Below are positions 9,487 to 19,646 of a stretch of DNA of 64,000 bases, piece by piece (within the stretch, counting starts at the first letter, position 1; every line of letters begins with the position of its first letter). Under the pieces are notes generated by a model. The model saw only the letters and a list, made by a program, of their open reading frames with translations. It was not told the origin of the DNA and ran no database searches. The translations under genes were made by a program, and so were the position numbers. The stretch is from Lysobacteraceae bacterium PS02065 (lineage in GTDB: Bacteria > Pseudomonadota > Gammaproteobacteria > Xanthomonadales > Rhodanobacteraceae): assembly GCA_029959555.1 (NCBI GenBank), contig JASCPI010000002.1:62001-126000 (forward strand). The letters run 5' to 3'.

Positions 9487-10047
9487 TCAGCGGCGGCGGC
9501 CGAGCCAGCCCGCGATCGCGAGGCCTGCGAGCAGCCAGCCCACACCTTGCTCGATGAGGCCGCCGATCATGAAGTCGGTCGGGAAGCGGTACCAGTTCCA
9601 CTGCGGCACGACGCAGGCGAGCCAGCCGAATACGCCGAACAGCGCGCTGCCGATCACGCGCGGTGCGAACGTCCACGTGGTCGAGGCGAGCACGAGCGCG
9701 ATGATGAGCGCCGAGAGCAAGCAGCTCGCGAACTGCACGCCGAGTTCCTTGCCCATCGACATCGGCTCGGCCTTCTGTTCCGACACGACGACGAACGCGA
9801 ACGGATTCTGCTTCGCCTTCGCCTGCCAGGCGTTGACGACGGCCTCGTCGTTCATGCCCTCGGGCGACAGGTACGGCAGCATGTAGATGCCCGGCGGCGG
9901 GAGCTCGGCCTTGATCGCCTGCAGCACGACGTCCTCGTTCTGCGGCGCGCGCATGCCCATTTCCCCGATCGGCAGCACCATGTGCGACAGCATCTGCCAG
10001 ATGAACATCACGATGGCCCCGAGCAGGCCGGCGACAGCGATACGCAT
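9487..10047 (-). CDS. conserved-looking membrane protein, unknown function
   Basis: 186 residues. One N-terminal hydrophobic helix (about 4-25), a soluble loop of about 75 residues containing PPPGIYMLPYLSPEG, then three further hydrophobic stretches (about 105-122, 130-147, 160-182), ending in Arg-rich residues on the cytoplasmic side. No family is recognised with certainty. It stands alone between two intergenic regions, transcribed on the minus strand. Confidence 0.75.
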   Translation of the reverse strand: MRIAVAGLLGAIVMFIWQMLSHMVLPIGEMGMRAPQNEDVVLQAIKAELPPPGIYMLPYLSPEGMNDEAVVNAWQAKAKQNPFAFVVVSEQKAEPMSMGKELGVQFASCLLSALIIALVLASTTWTFAPRVIGSALFGVFGWLACVVPQWNWYRFPTDFMIGGLIEQGVGWLLAGLAIAGWLGRRR

Positions 10048-10496
10048 GACACGCTCCCCAGAGTGTTTGCGCCGTGCACGCTACGCCGGCGCCCCGATGC
10101 GGGCAAGAGGGAAACCGTCAGAATCCGTGACGTCGCACCGTCGAATGATCGCGGCGGCGGTGCGTGCCGTTCCGGCGCGATCGCCCGGCCTTTCATCACA
10201 CGCCGCAGGCCGGGTGACGGACGTCTCGCCGTGCGGATGGACCGGCAGCCCATACGCGGCAAAGGCGGTGGCACGAAACACCGGAAGCATCATCGGCATC
10301 GTGACAGCCAAGCGTGCCGCCCGCCGGCGTGGACCAGACATCAACGCCACGTGTCGGGCTCCGTCCATGGACTCCTGCGGCGTCGATGCAGCCGACTGCG
10401 GCACGGGTGCCGTCGGCGGCGTCGGCACGGACGCCCGCTTCTCGCAGCGCTCGCTCGACGTGGCCGACCGCAAGGCCTCGCCGCGAGGTCCTTACG
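10048..10496. other. intergenic region, nothing recognised
   Basis: About 450 bases between the membrane protein gene and the 3' end of dacB. Open frames here have no hydrophobic core, motif or plausible composition. I see no strong hairpin with a T-run and no tRNA-like structure. Confidence 0.5.
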
Positions 10497-12134
10497 TCAA
10501 CGCTGGCCTGTGGGCTCTTCCGTCGGTTCCGCAGGTGTCGATACGGACGGCAGCGGCGCGGGTACCGGCGGCGTAGCGGGCACGGACGCCGGTACCACGC
10601 TGCGCTCGCTCAACTCGGCCAGCGCGATCGCGATCGCATCGAGTTCGGCCGAAGGACGCCGTGGCGGTGTGGTTCCGGCGGGCTGCCGGTACTGGTTGAG
10701 CAGGATCGCGAACGCAAGGCGCTCGCCTGCGGCCGTCTCGGCGTAGCCCGCGAGCGAATACGTGTGCGCCATGCTGCCGGTCTTGGCGTGGACGCGGTTC
10801 TGCGCGGGCGTGTTGCGCATGCGCACCGTGAGCGAGCCGTCGACGCCGGCCTCGGGCAGCGCGCGACGGAACGCGGCACCGGCCGGCGAGGTGCCTTCGT
10901 GCACGAGCAGCGTCACCAACGCCGACGGCGAGGTCAGGTTGCGGCGCGACAGGCCCGCGCCGTCCTCGATCGTCGCGGCGTCGGGCGTGATGCCGAGCCT
11001 GGCGAGGAACGTGCGCAGCGCATCGACGCCGCGGTTCTCGGTGCTGCGGAACGCCGTCGGCACGGCGACCATGAGCGCGTCGTCCTGCGCCTTGCGGCCG
11101 ACCAGCAGCAGCAGGTTCTGCAGGTAGAGGTTCTGCGAGACCTTGAGGCCACGCATGACGATCTCCGACAGCGGCGGCGACCAGATGTCGCCGATGCGCT
11201 GCAAGGTGTCGGAGGCGAGCGCATCGTGCGTGTGCGGCCAGTAGACGCTGCGCAGCTTGCCGCCGAGGGTGACGCCCTGGCGCGCGAGCGCCTCGCGCAG
11301 CTGCGCCGCCGCGGCGAGCGCGGGATCGTGCAGCGCGACGCGGTAGGTCTGCTCGGCACTGCCCGCGGCGACGGCGCCGAACGCGTGCAGGCGCGCATCG
11401 CCCGGCGCGCGGTACAGGCTGATGTCGCTGCCCTCGCGCTTCTCGCGCGTGGTCAGCGTGGTCTCGACCTCGGGTGCCGAGGCTTCGGGCTCGAAGCGCA
11501 GCTTCGCGAGCGAACCGGGCTTGGGCCCCGGCATGACGAACGCCCGCACGATGTTCTCGTCGACGCTGAGCGCGCTCGCGGGCACGCCGAACCAGCTCTG
11601 CAGGTCGCCGGCCTCCCAGCCGTTGCCGAACGTCGGCGACGAGAACCAGGTCGCGTCGGCGATCAGGTCGCCGCGCACGCGCGTCGTGCCGGTCTTGCGC
11701 AACGCGATCGCGAACGTGTCGGCCCACGAGGTGCGCGTGTCGAAGCCGAGCGTCGGATCACCGTAGCCGACGAGCACGAGATCGCCGCGCAGTTCGCCGT
11801 CGCGCGCGGGTTTGGCCGTCGCGAACAGGCTCGTCGCGACGCGATGATCGGGTCCGAACGTGTCGAGCGCGAGCGCGGCCGTGAACAGCTTGGCGGTCGA
11901 GGCCGGCACGAACAGCGCGTCGGGATGACGCGCGTACAGCGTCGCGCCGGTGTCGAGCGAGACCACCTTGACGCCCCACGCCGCCGCGGCGAAACGCGGA
12001 TCGTCGAGGTGCGCGTCGAGCCGCGCGGCGAGCGTCGACAGGCGCGTGTCGGCCGGCGGCGCTACCGCGATGACGGTGCACGACGATGAAACGGACAGGC
12101 ACGCAACGAGGACGCGCAGCATCGTGCGCCTCAT
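10497..12134 (-). CDS. dacB: D-alanyl-D-alanine carboxypeptidase/endopeptidase (PBP4 family)
   Basis: 545-residue periplasmic serine peptidase of family S13 that trims D-Ala from or cuts cross-links in peptidoglycan. Signal sequence at the N-terminus; SxxK active-site motif PASTAK with Ser79/Lys82; SxN motif SQN near the middle; KTG at 451-453. The large insertion between SxxK and SxN is typical of class C PBPs. A Pro/Ala-rich tail of about 30 residues (VPATPPVPAPLPS) follows the folded part. The ATG overlaps the stop of rarA by 4 bases (ATGA), implying translational coupling. Confidence 0.93.
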   Translation of the reverse strand: MRRTMLRVLVACLSVSSSCTVIAVAPPADTRLSTLAARLDAHLDDPRFAAAAWGVKVVSLDTGATLYARHPDALFVPASTAKLFTAALALDTFGPDHRVATSLFATAKPARDGELRGDLVLVGYGDPTLGFDTRTSWADTFAIALRKTGTTRVRGDLIADATWFSSPTFGNGWEAGDLQSWFGVPASALSVDENIVRAFVMPGPKPGSLAKLRFEPEASAPEVETTLTTREKREGSDISLYRAPGDARLHAFGAVAAGSAEQTYRVALHDPALAAAAQLREALARQGVTLGGKLRSVYWPHTHDALASDTLQRIGDIWSPPLSEIVMRGLKVSQNLYLQNLLLLVGRKAQDDALMVAVPTAFRSTENRGVDALRTFLARLGITPDAATIEDGAGLSRRNLTSPSALVTLLVHEGTSPAGAAFRRALPEAGVDGSLTVRMRNTPAQNRVHAKTGSMAHTYSLAGYAETAAGERLAFAILLNQYRQPAGTTPPRRPSAELDAIAIALAELSERSVVPASVPATPPVPAPLPSVSTPAEPTEEPTGQR

Positions 12135-13477
12135 GCGTCACCACCCTCGCCGCGCGCCTTGGCACGCGCCTCGCGCAGTGCCGTGAGCTTCTCGCCGATC
12201 TTGAGCTCGAGCCCGCGCGGCACCGGCGCGTAGAACACACGCCCCGCGAGCGCATCGGGCAGGCATTGCTGATCGAGCGCGACGCCGCCCTCGGCATCGT
12301 GGTCGTACTGGTAATCCTTGCCGTAGCCGAGGCCTTTCATGAGCTTGGTCGGCGCGTTGCGCAGGTGCATCGGCACCTCGAGCGTGCCGTTCGCGCGCAC
12401 CTCGGCCTTGGCGTGGTTGAACGCCATGTAGGCCGCGTTGCTCTTGGCCGCGATCGCGAGGTAGATCGCGAGCTCGGCGAACGCGAGCTCGCCTTCGGGC
12501 GAGCCGAGGCGGTCGTAGGTGTTCCAGGCCTCGAGCGCGAGCGTGAGCGCGCGCGGATCGGCGAGGCCGATGTCCTCGATCGCCATGCGCGTCATGCGCC
12601 GCGCGAGGTAGGCCGGGTCCACGCCGCCGTCGAGCATGCGCGTGCACCAGTACAGCGCGGCATCGGGATCGGACGAGCGCACCGACTTGTGCAGCGCCGA
12701 GATCTGGTCGTAGAACTGCTCGCCGCTCTTGTCGAAACGGCGCGTGCGGTCGGCCAGCACCTGGGTCAGCGTGGCCTCGTCGATGCGGCCGTCCTCGGCG
12801 AGTTCGGCGGCGATCTCGAGCAAGGTCAGTGCGCGACGCACGTCGCCGTCGGCGGCCTGCGCGATGAGGCCGAGTGCTTCGTCGTCGACGGCGAGCTGCT
12901 GCGTGCCGAGGCCGCGTTCGCTGTCGTCGAGCGCACGACGCAACGCGGCGGCGATGTCGACGGCCGACACGGCCTCGAGCACGTGCACGCGGCAACGCGA
13001 CAGCAGCGCCGAGTTGAGCTCGAACGACGGGTTCTCGGTGGTCGCGCCGACCATGATGATGACGCCGCGCTCGATGTGCGGCAGGAACGCATCCTGCTGC
13101 GCCTTGTTGAAGCGGTGCACCTCGTCGACGAACAGCACGGTGCGCTTGCCCTGGCCGAAGTTGGCCTCGGCCTCGACGAGCGCCGCGCGCACGTCAGCGA
13201 GGCCGGACAGCACGGCGGAGATCGCCTTGAAATCGGCGTCGGCGTAGCGCGCGAGCAGCAGCGCGAGCGTGGTCTTGCCGCAACCGGGCGGCCCCCACAG
13301 GATCATCGAATGGATGCGGCCGCTCTCGATCGCACGGCGCAGCGGGCGGCCTTCGGCGACGAGGCGTGACTGGCCGACCACTTCGTCGAGCGTGCGCGGA
13401 CGCATGCGCTCGGCGAGCGGCTTGAGGCCTTCGGGTTCGCCGAACAGCGTCGGCGCGGCGGTCTTTCGGCGGGGCAT
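12131..13477 (-). CDS. rarA: replication-associated recombination protein A (MgsA/RarA AAA+ ATPase)
   Basis: 448-residue clamp-loader-like AAA+ ATPase that acts at stalled replication forks with SSB. Walker A GPPGCGKT (62-69), Walker B FVDEVH (115-120), sensor-1 region GATTENPSFELN, and the C-terminal tetramerisation domain (EYPHDAEGG-equivalent QYDHDAEGGVALDQQCLP). Length normal (E. coli 447). Upstream, a TATCAT box lies 6 bases before the ATG, so the mRNA may be leaderless; dacB follows with a 4-base overlap. Confidence 0.95.
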   Translation of the reverse strand: MPRRKTAAPTLFGEPEGLKPLAERMRPRTLDEVVGQSRLVAEGRPLRRAIESGRIHSMILWGPPGCGKTTLALLLARYADADFKAISAVLSGLADVRAALVEAEANFGQGKRTVLFVDEVHRFNKAQQDAFLPHIERGVIIMVGATTENPSFELNSALLSRCRVHVLEAVSAVDIAAALRRALDDSERGLGTQQLAVDDEALGLIAQAADGDVRRALTLLEIAAELAEDGRIDEATLTQVLADRTRRFDKSGEQFYDQISALHKSVRSSDPDAALYWCTRMLDGGVDPAYLARRMTRMAIEDIGLADPRALTLALEAWNTYDRLGSPEGELAFAELAIYLAIAAKSNAAYMAFNHAKAEVRANGTLEVPMHLRNAPTKLMKGLGYGKDYQYDHDAEGGVALDQQCLPDALAGRVFYAPVPRGLELKIGEKLTALREARAKARGEGGDA

Positions 13478-13483
13478 GCCGCG

Positions 13484-13489
13484 ATGATA
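13484..13489 (-). promoter_or_regulatory. possible -10 box for a leaderless rarA mRNA
   Basis: TATCAT on the minus strand ends 6 bases before the rarA start codon; no Shine-Dalgarno sequence is possible in that space. No convincing -35 box. Confidence 0.4.
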
Positions 13490-13546
13490 CGCGGGCCGCG
13501 CGATAGGTTCCGTGGCGACGGCCCATGGACGGCCCGCAAGGCTGCC

Positions 13547-16500
13547 TCAGCGCGTGCCCGACCGCGTCCTCGAAGGTGCCGGCGGCACGGGCTCGTCCTT
13601 GCCGGCCTCGGGCTTCACCGTCCCTTTCGGCCCCTCGCGCGAAAGCAGCGTGATCACCGGCTTGTCCCACGTGCCACCGACCTGGTAGCGCGAGCGTGCG
13701 GCCTGGTTGATCTGCTTGCCGACGAGGCCTTGCACGACGAGGCCGGCGGCGGCGCCGACCGGTCCGCCGGCGAGCGCGCCGACCACGGGCAGCGCGACAC
13801 CGGCACGCGGCGTCACCACCATCTGCTGGTCGTAGTCGCGGCCGCGCAGGCCCGTGCGGCCCGTGATCTCGATGTCGGCGGCGGGACTGTTGATGTGCAG
13901 GCGCTCGGCGAAGGCGTTGCCGTCGCGCAGCGCGAAGCGGCCTTCGATGCTGTTGAAGCTCATGCCGGACTTGAACAGGTCGCTGAAATCGAGCGACAGG
14001 CGGCGCGGGATCTCGCGCAGCGACAGCAGGCCGAACAGTCGCCCACCCGCGCCGGGATCGACGTCGAGGATGCGGCCCTTGTCGACCGTGACCTCGAGCG
14101 CGCCGTCGAGGTCGGCGAGCGCGAACGACGTCGGACCGCCCGGCCAGCCCGCATCGATGTGCGCGAGTGTCGCGCCTCCGTCGATGATGCCGGCGAAGCC
14201 GAGCGCATCGAGCATGCGGCCGAGGCTGTGCGCGGTCATGTCGATGCGCAGCTGCGAACGGCTCGCGCTGGCGTCACCGTTCCACGTACCCGAGGCGCGG
14301 ATGTCGACGTTCGGCGACTTGGTTTCGAGCAGGTCGATGCGCATGCCTTCCGAGGTCGGGTTGCTCTCGAGGCGTGCCTCGCCGAAGCTGCCGTTGCCGA
14401 AGCGCAGGTCGCCGACCCACAGGCGCAGCGGCGGGATCGTCGACGGCGCGATGCCCGACAGCGCAGCCTCGCTGCCTTCGGGCGCGTCGGGCCAGTGCAG
14501 GCGTTTGAACTGCGCGGTCACGCCGCGGCGCGCCATCTGCGCGAACGGCGGGAGTGTGATCTCGCCTTCGAGCGAAGGCCCGGCGAAGCGCAGGCGCGTG
14601 TCGTCGCCGGGTTCGATGTCGACGCGCACGTCCGGGATGCGGCGTCCCGCGACGCGCAGCTCGCCGACATCGAGACCGAGCCCGCGGAACGTGCCGATCG
14701 CATCACCCGCACCACCGAGCAGACCCAACCATCCACCCGCATCGACCGCGCCGACGCGGCCACCGATCGCGATGCCGTCGGTCGGTACCGGGCGCGTGGC
14801 CTCGCCACCGAAATCGAGCAGTGCGGCGAGCGGCGTCGTATCGGTCGGCAAGGTGCCGCGCACGGCGAGTTCGCTGCCGAGGCGCATCGAGAACGGCCTG
14901 CCCGACGGCGGCAACTCGATGTCGAGCGCGAACGGCAGTGCAGCTTCGGGGGCCTTCTCGAGCGGTGCCGGCAAGCCGAGCGTGATGCCGGCAAGGTCGC
15001 TGCGCACGCTCAAGGTGTTGGGAACGTCGGGACGGGCACCGACGCCGACCGCGATGTCCCAGTGCGCGCTGCCGGGCAATGCCATGACGGCGGCGGGAAG
15101 ATCGGGCGCCCGCTCGAACACGGCCGATGCAGGCAGCACACCACCGAGTGTCGCTTCGAAGATGTGGCGCGGGTCGCGCACGGCGGCACCTACTGCAACG
15201 CCGAGCGTGACCGGCGACGTGCCGTAGAGCGCCTTGAGCTCGGACGCTTCGAGCGCGTCCTTGCGGAAACGCACGCGGCCGTTGGCCTTGGGAAAGCGCA
15301 GCGACCATGTCGAGTCGACGAGGTCGGCGTCAGCGAGGTCGACGCTGCCGTCGAGCACGAGTTCCTCGCTGCGCTTGAGCGGGACGTCGATCTTCACGTC
15401 GGCCTTGCCGGTACCGCCGATCGACAAGCCCTTCGTCGGTTCGCGGAAGCGCTCGCCGACCGGCGTCGAGCGCAGGAAGCCGAGCAGTGCCTTGCCCTCG
15501 CCTTCCGCCTTGGCCTGCAGCAGCATGCGCGACTCGGCGAACGAGGCGATCTCCGCCGTCGCGGATTCCAGGCGCAGGGCCTGCACGCTGCCGCCGGTCG
15601 CCTCGGCCTGCATGCCGTTGTTGATGAACGCGGCTTCGACATCGAGCTCACGGCCTTCCGGCCAGTTCTGCAGATAGTCGAGCGTGAGATCGCGAATCGA
15701 CGCGCGTGCCTCGAACCGGCCGCTGAAATCGGCGAACGGCCACCGATCGAGATCACCGTGTACGGCGACGCGCCCGGCCACGATCTGGCCACTCACGAGT
15801 GCGCGGTCGAGCCAGCCGATCGTGTTCGCCGACATCGTGGTGGTCGGCCAGAACAGCTTGGCCGCAGGAACCTCGGCGCGATGCACGATCGCAGTCGCGT
15901 CGAGCAGAGGGCGTGTGCCGTCGCCCTGGAACACGAGACCGCCACGAATCTCGACCGCGTGGTCGCGGGCGTCGAGCACGAATGCTGGCGTCTGCACATT
16001 CCACATGCCGAGGTCGTCGGGCCACGCCGCGATCTCGCCGCCGAACGCGTCGTAGACGAACGGCTTGCGGAACACGCCCGGATAGTCGACGCGCGTCGGC
16101 GATGCAGGAATTTCGGCGAGCAGGCCCTGCGCGTCGCCGCGCACACGCAGCTCGAGCGGGTCGATGCCTGGGATCTTCGCGGCGCCGCGCACGACGACGC
16201 CTTCCACATGGGCGTCGACATCGAAATCCTGCGCCGAGCGCCAGCGCAGCGTGGCGCCGGCGAGCGTGCCGCGCGGGCTCGACAGATAAAGCCAGCGTCG
16301 CAACGCGGGCGGCAGCACGTCGGCGAGCATCGCGATCGCAGCCGGTGTCCCGAGGTCGACGCCCGACGCCTCGACACGCGTTCCGCCGTCGCCCGTGCGG
16401 GCCATCACGATGCGCGCAGGCCCCGTCGTCTCGCCTTGGCGCGTGACGCTCGCATCGGCGATGTCGACGTTCCAGCCCTCGCCGTCACGTCGCCAGCGTG

Positions 16501-17416
16501 CGAGCAGACCGATGCGCTCGAACAGCGTGCGTGGCAGAACGGCGAGGGTATCGGTGGCATCGACCGGCGTCGTCGCGGCGAGCACGGCCTCGGCAAGGCC
16601 GAGCCGCGTGCGCACATCGACGACACGGCCGTCGCGCCACTCGCCCCACAGTTCGATATCGGCCGTGCCTGCTGCGAACGCGATGCCGCCCGGCGCATGC
16701 AGGCTGCCGAAGCGGGCGAGATCGAGCTCGTTGCCGGCGACGTAGACGCGCCCCGAGCGACGCTCCAGATCGACGTCGGCGACGACCGCGAAGCCCGCGA
16801 GCGGTGAATCCGCGAGCGCGACGCGACCGAGCACGTGCGTGAGCGGCTCGCGATTGATGACGCGCAGCTCGGGCACGTGCAGCGCGAGATCCAGATCCTT
16901 CGCGGGATCGGTGATCGCGAGCTTGAGGTCGACCAGCACGAGCGCACCGAGCGCTCCCATCGACGGCATCGCCGTCGCATCCGCGCCTTCGGGCACGTCG
17001 AGATCGAGGCCGTGCAGTTTCCAGGCGCCGTCGTCGCCGCGCGACAACGCGAGGTCGAGGCCGACGAGGCGGAACTCGTTCCAGGCGCGGTTGCGCTGGA
17101 GCGCGGCGAACAGGTTCACCGCGAGTTCGGCATGCGGCAGCGCGAGCGTGCGTCCGCCGGGCGATGAGGGCCCCAGGCGTACGTCCTCGAGCACGAGGCG
17201 CGGACCGCCGCGCGTCCACTGCCCTTCGACCGCACCGATGCGCACCTCGCGCCCGCTTCGCTCGCTGAGCCAGGCCTCGACACGCTGCGGGTTGCGTACC
17301 AGCCACGGCAATGCGAGCTGGGCGAGGCCCATCAGCACGGCGACGAGCACGAGCGTGCCCGCGACCGTCGACACGAGCGCGAAACGGACGCGCCGCCAGC
17401 GTCGCGACGTGGTCAC
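13547..17416 (-). CDS. yhdP: YhdP-family AsmA-like envelope protein
   Basis: 1289-residue protein of the YhdP/AsmA-like group (E. coli YhdP is about 1266), inner-membrane anchored with a very long periplasmic beta-rich groove; with TamB and YdbH this family is implicated in moving phospholipids to the outer membrane. One N-terminal transmembrane helix (about residues 11-33), then NPQRVEAWLSERSGREVRIGAVEGQW as an AsmA-type start, ending in the AsmA-like C-terminal region (DGNAFAERLHINSPAADIEITGR, near 1170-1195) and a charged Pro-rich tail. GTG 17416 is chosen because the helix begins just after it; earlier codons overlap rng. Order maf-rng-yhdP is conserved in gammaproteobacteria. Confidence 0.92.
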   Translation of the reverse strand: MTTSRRWRRVRFALVSTVAGTLVLVAVLMGLAQLALPWLVRNPQRVEAWLSERSGREVRIGAVEGQWTRGGPRLVLEDVRLGPSSPGGRTLALPHAELAVNLFAALQRNRAWNEFRLVGLDLALSRGDDGAWKLHGLDLDVPEGADATAMPSMGALGALVLVDLKLAITDPAKDLDLALHVPELRVINREPLTHVLGRVALADSPLAGFAVVADVDLERRSGRVYVAGNELDLARFGSLHAPGGIAFAAGTADIELWGEWRDGRVVDVRTRLGLAEAVLAATTPVDATDTLAVLPRTLFERIGLLARWRRDGEGWNVDIADASVTRQGETTGPARIVMARTGDGGTRVEASGVDLGTPAAIAMLADVLPPALRRWLYLSSPRGTLAGATLRWRSAQDFDVDAHVEGVVVRGAAKIPGIDPLELRVRGDAQGLLAEIPASPTRVDYPGVFRKPFVYDAFGGEIAAWPDDLGMWNVQTPAFVLDARDHAVEIRGGLVFQGDGTRPLLDATAIVHRAEVPAAKLFWPTTTMSANTIGWLDRALVSGQIVAGRVAVHGDLDRWPFADFSGRFEARASIRDLTLDYLQNWPEGRELDVEAAFINNGMQAEATGGSVQALRLESATAEIASFAESRMLLQAKAEGEGKALLGFLRSTPVGERFREPTKGLSIGGTGKADVKIDVPLKRSEELVLDGSVDLADADLVDSTWSLRFPKANGRVRFRKDALEASELKALYGTSPVTLGVAVGAAVRDPRHIFEATLGGVLPASAVFERAPDLPAAVMALPGSAHWDIAVGVGARPDVPNTLSVRSDLAGITLGLPAPLEKAPEAALPFALDIELPPSGRPFSMRLGSELAVRGTLPTDTTPLAALLDFGGEATRPVPTDGIAIGGRVGAVDAGGWLGLLGGAGDAIGTFRGLGLDVGELRVAGRRIPDVRVDIEPGDDTRLRFAGPSLEGEITLPPFAQMARRGVTAQFKRLHWPDAPEGSEAALSGIAPSTIPPLRLWVGDLRFGNGSFGEARLESNPTSEGMRIDLLETKSPNVDIRASGTWNGDASASRSQLRIDMTAHSLGRMLDALGFAGIIDGGATLAHIDAGWPGGPTSFALADLDGALEVTVDKGRILDVDPGAGGRLFGLLSLREIPRRLSLDFSDLFKSGMSFNSIEGRFALRDGNAFAERLHINSPAADIEITGRTGLRGRDYDQQMVVTPRAGVALPVVGALAGGPVGAAAGLVVQGLVGKQINQAARSRYQVGGTWDKPVITLLSREGPKGTVKPEAGKDEPVPPAPSRTRSGTR

Positions 17417-17478
17417 GCGCGATCCGTCGCGTGGCGCACCTGCGCCACGCTCATGCCGCGTCCCGCGACATCGTGCGG

Positions 17479-18957
17479 CTACAGCAGGACCACATCGAAC
17501 TGTTCCTGCGAGTAGTTTTCCTCGGGCTGGAAGCGGATCGTCTTGCCGATGAACTCCTCGAGCTCGGCGACCGCGGCGGAATCCTCGTCGAGGATGCGCG
17601 AGACGACCTTGGGTGCGGCGAGCACGAGCAGCTTCGGCGCATCGAACTGGCGCACCGCGCGCGTGATCTCGCGGAAGATCTCGTAGGTGATCGTCTCGGC
17701 GGTCTTGAGCGCGCCGCGCCCGGCGCAGGTCGGACACGGCTCGCAGAGCTGGCGCTCGAGACTTTCGGTGGTGCGCTTGCGCGTCATCTCGACGAGGCCG
17801 AGCGGCGACATGTCGTAGACGGTGGTCTTGGCGTGGTCGCGTACGAGCGACTTCTCGAGCTGGCGTATCACCTGGCGCTTGTGCTCGTCGTCGACCATGT
17901 CGATGAAGTCGATGATGATGATGCCGCCGAGGTTGCGCAGGCGCAGGTGCCGCGCGGCCGCCTGCGCGGCCTCGAGGTTGGTGCGGTACACGGTCTCCTC
18001 GAGGTTGCGCGTGCCGAGGAAACCGCCCGTGTTGACGTCGATCGTGGTCATCGCCTCGGTCTGGTCGACGATCAGGTAACCGCCGGACTTGAGCGGAACC
18101 TCCTTGCGCAGCGCACGCTGGATCTCGTCCTCGACGCCGTAGAGATCGAAGATCGGCCGCTCGCCCGGGTAATGCTCGAGCCGCTCGGCCAGCTCGGGCA
18201 TGAACTGGCGCGCGAAATCCTGCGCGCGGTCGAGCGTCTCGCGCGAATCCACGCGCACCTTCTCGATGTTCGGGCTCATGAGGTCGCGCAGCGCGCGCAA
18301 TGCGAGCGGCAGATCCTCGTAGACGCGCGAGCCGACCTTCGCCTCGGCCATGCGTACGCGCAGGCTCGCCCACAGCTTCTCGAGGTAGTCGATGTCCTCG
18401 GCGAGCGCCTCGCGCGACTGGCCTTCCGCGTTGGTGCGCACGATGTAGCCGAGCGGCTGCTCGCCGAGTGCACCGCTGAGCAGCTCCTTGAGACGCGCGC
18501 GCTCGCCCTCGTCCTCGATGCGCACCGACACGCCGAGCACGGTGCTGTAGGGCAGCAGCACGAGGTAGCGCGACGGAATCGACAGGTGAGTCGTCAGGCG
18601 CGCACCCTTGGTGCCGATCGGATCCTTGACCACCTGCACGACGATGTCCTGGCCTTCGCGCAGCAGTTCGTTGATCGGCGGCGTCGCGGTCGGCACGGCG
18701 TCGCCGTTCTCGTTCAGCAGCGAGGCGTGCGGACGCATGATGTCGGAGGCGTGCAGGAAGGCGGCGCGATCCAGGCCGATCTCCACGAACGCGGCCTGCA
18801 TGCCCGGCATGACCCGGCTGACCTTGCCCTTGTACACGTTGCCGACGTAGCCGCGCCGGCTCGCACGTTCGACGTGCAGCTCCTGCAGCATGCCGTTCTC
18901 GACGAGCGCGACGCGGGTTTCGCGCGGTGTCACGTTGATCAGGATTTCTTCGGACAC
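17479..18957 (-). CDS. rng: ribonuclease G
   Basis: 492-residue endoribonuclease (E. coli 489) that matures the 5' end of 16S rRNA and degrades some mRNAs. S1-like domain with GNVYKGKVSRVMPGMQAAFV, catalytic Asp residues in TIDVNTGGFLG and IIIDFIDM, and the zinc-link motif CPTC in CEPCPTCAGRG. GTG 18957 gives the family-typical start SEEILINVTPRETRVALVENG; longer in-frame extensions upstream look non-coding. It lies 101 bp after maf and 62 bp before yhdP. Confidence 0.95.
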   Translation of the reverse strand: MSEEILINVTPRETRVALVENGMLQELHVERASRRGYVGNVYKGKVSRVMPGMQAAFVEIGLDRAAFLHASDIMRPHASLLNENGDAVPTATPPINELLREGQDIVVQVVKDPIGTKGARLTTHLSIPSRYLVLLPYSTVLGVSVRIEDEGERARLKELLSGALGEQPLGYIVRTNAEGQSREALAEDIDYLEKLWASLRVRMAEAKVGSRVYEDLPLALRALRDLMSPNIEKVRVDSRETLDRAQDFARQFMPELAERLEHYPGERPIFDLYGVEDEIQRALRKEVPLKSGGYLIVDQTEAMTTIDVNTGGFLGTRNLEETVYRTNLEAAQAAARHLRLRNLGGIIIIDFIDMVDDEHKRQVIRQLEKSLVRDHAKTTVYDMSPLGLVEMTRKRTTESLERQLCEPCPTCAGRGALKTAETITYEIFREITRAVRQFDAPKLLVLAAPKVVSRILDEDSAAVAELEEFIGKTIRFQPEENYSQEQFDVVLL

Positions 18958-19058
18958 GGCAAGGACTTGGAAGGGATTATTGAGACGGTTTATAGCGGCC
19001 GCATGGCCTCGTTGTCGATGCGCCATCCCACAGGTCGGGGACATCGGCGCACTGCGGT

Positions 19059-19646
19059 TCAGTCGCGCGGCGCGGCCTCGACCGCCCGCCATGCCTCGAG
19101 CAGCTGCGCGGTCTCGTGCAGGGGCAGGCCCATGACGCCGGAATAGCTGCCTTCGAGCCGGGTCACGAATGCGCCGGCCCTACCCTGGATCGCGTAGGCC
19201 CCGGCCTTGCCGAACGGCTCGCCGGTGGCGACGTAGGCGCCGATGCGCGCCGCGTCGAGCGGCATGAAACGCACCCGCGACACCGACACGGCATGTTCCT
19301 CGCGGCCGGCCGAGACCGTCCAGACCACCGACACCACCTCGTGCTCGCGGCCGGACAATCGCGCGAGCATCGCGGCGGCCTCGTCGGCGTCGCGCGGCTT
19401 GCCGAACACCTCGTCGTCGAGCACGACCTCGGTGTCGGCGCCGATCACGATCGCGCCGGGCACGGCGGCGACCTGCAGCAGGCCGGCACCGGCCTTCTCG
19501 CGGGCCACGCGGCTCACGTAGTCGATCGCGGGTTCGCCGACGTCGCGCACTTCGGGCACGTCGACCTCGATCACCTCGAACACGACGCCGATCTGCGCGA
19601 GCAGCTCACGCCGGCGCGGCGACTGCGAGGCAAGGAAGACCGTCAT
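19059..19646 (-). CDS. maf: Maf-family nucleotide pyrophosphatase (YhdE type)
   Basis: 195-residue Maf protein; the YhdE branch hydrolyses dTTP/UTP and modified pyrimidine nucleotides, and position beside rng favours that branch. Motif SQSPRRRELL at residues 7-16, GADTEVVLDDEVFGKP with the catalytic Asp in the middle, and YAIQGRAGAFV near the C-terminus. The ATG overlaps the rlmH stop by 4 bases, so translation is probably coupled. Confidence 0.95.
   Translation of the reverse strand: MTVFLASQSPRRRELLAQIGVVFEVIEVDVPEVRDVGEPAIDYVSRVAREKAGAGLLQVAAVPGAIVIGADTEVVLDDEVFGKPRDADEAAAMLARLSGREHEVVSVVWTVSAGREEHAVSVSRVRFMPLDAARIGAYVATGEPFGKAGAYAIQGRAGAFVTRLEGSYSGVMGLPLHETAQLLEAWRAVEAAPRD

Noticed and set aside
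10081..10473. 130-codon minus-strand open frame in the intergenic region before dacB
   Set aside because: No motif, no ribosome-binding site, composition like other shadow frames.
10314..12089. 591-codon plus-strand open frame
   Set aside because: Antisense to dacB, which has all class C PBP motifs.
13484..16807. 1107-codon plus-strand open frame
   Set aside because: Antisense to yhdP; low-complexity Arg/Ala/Glu composition typical of shadow frames.
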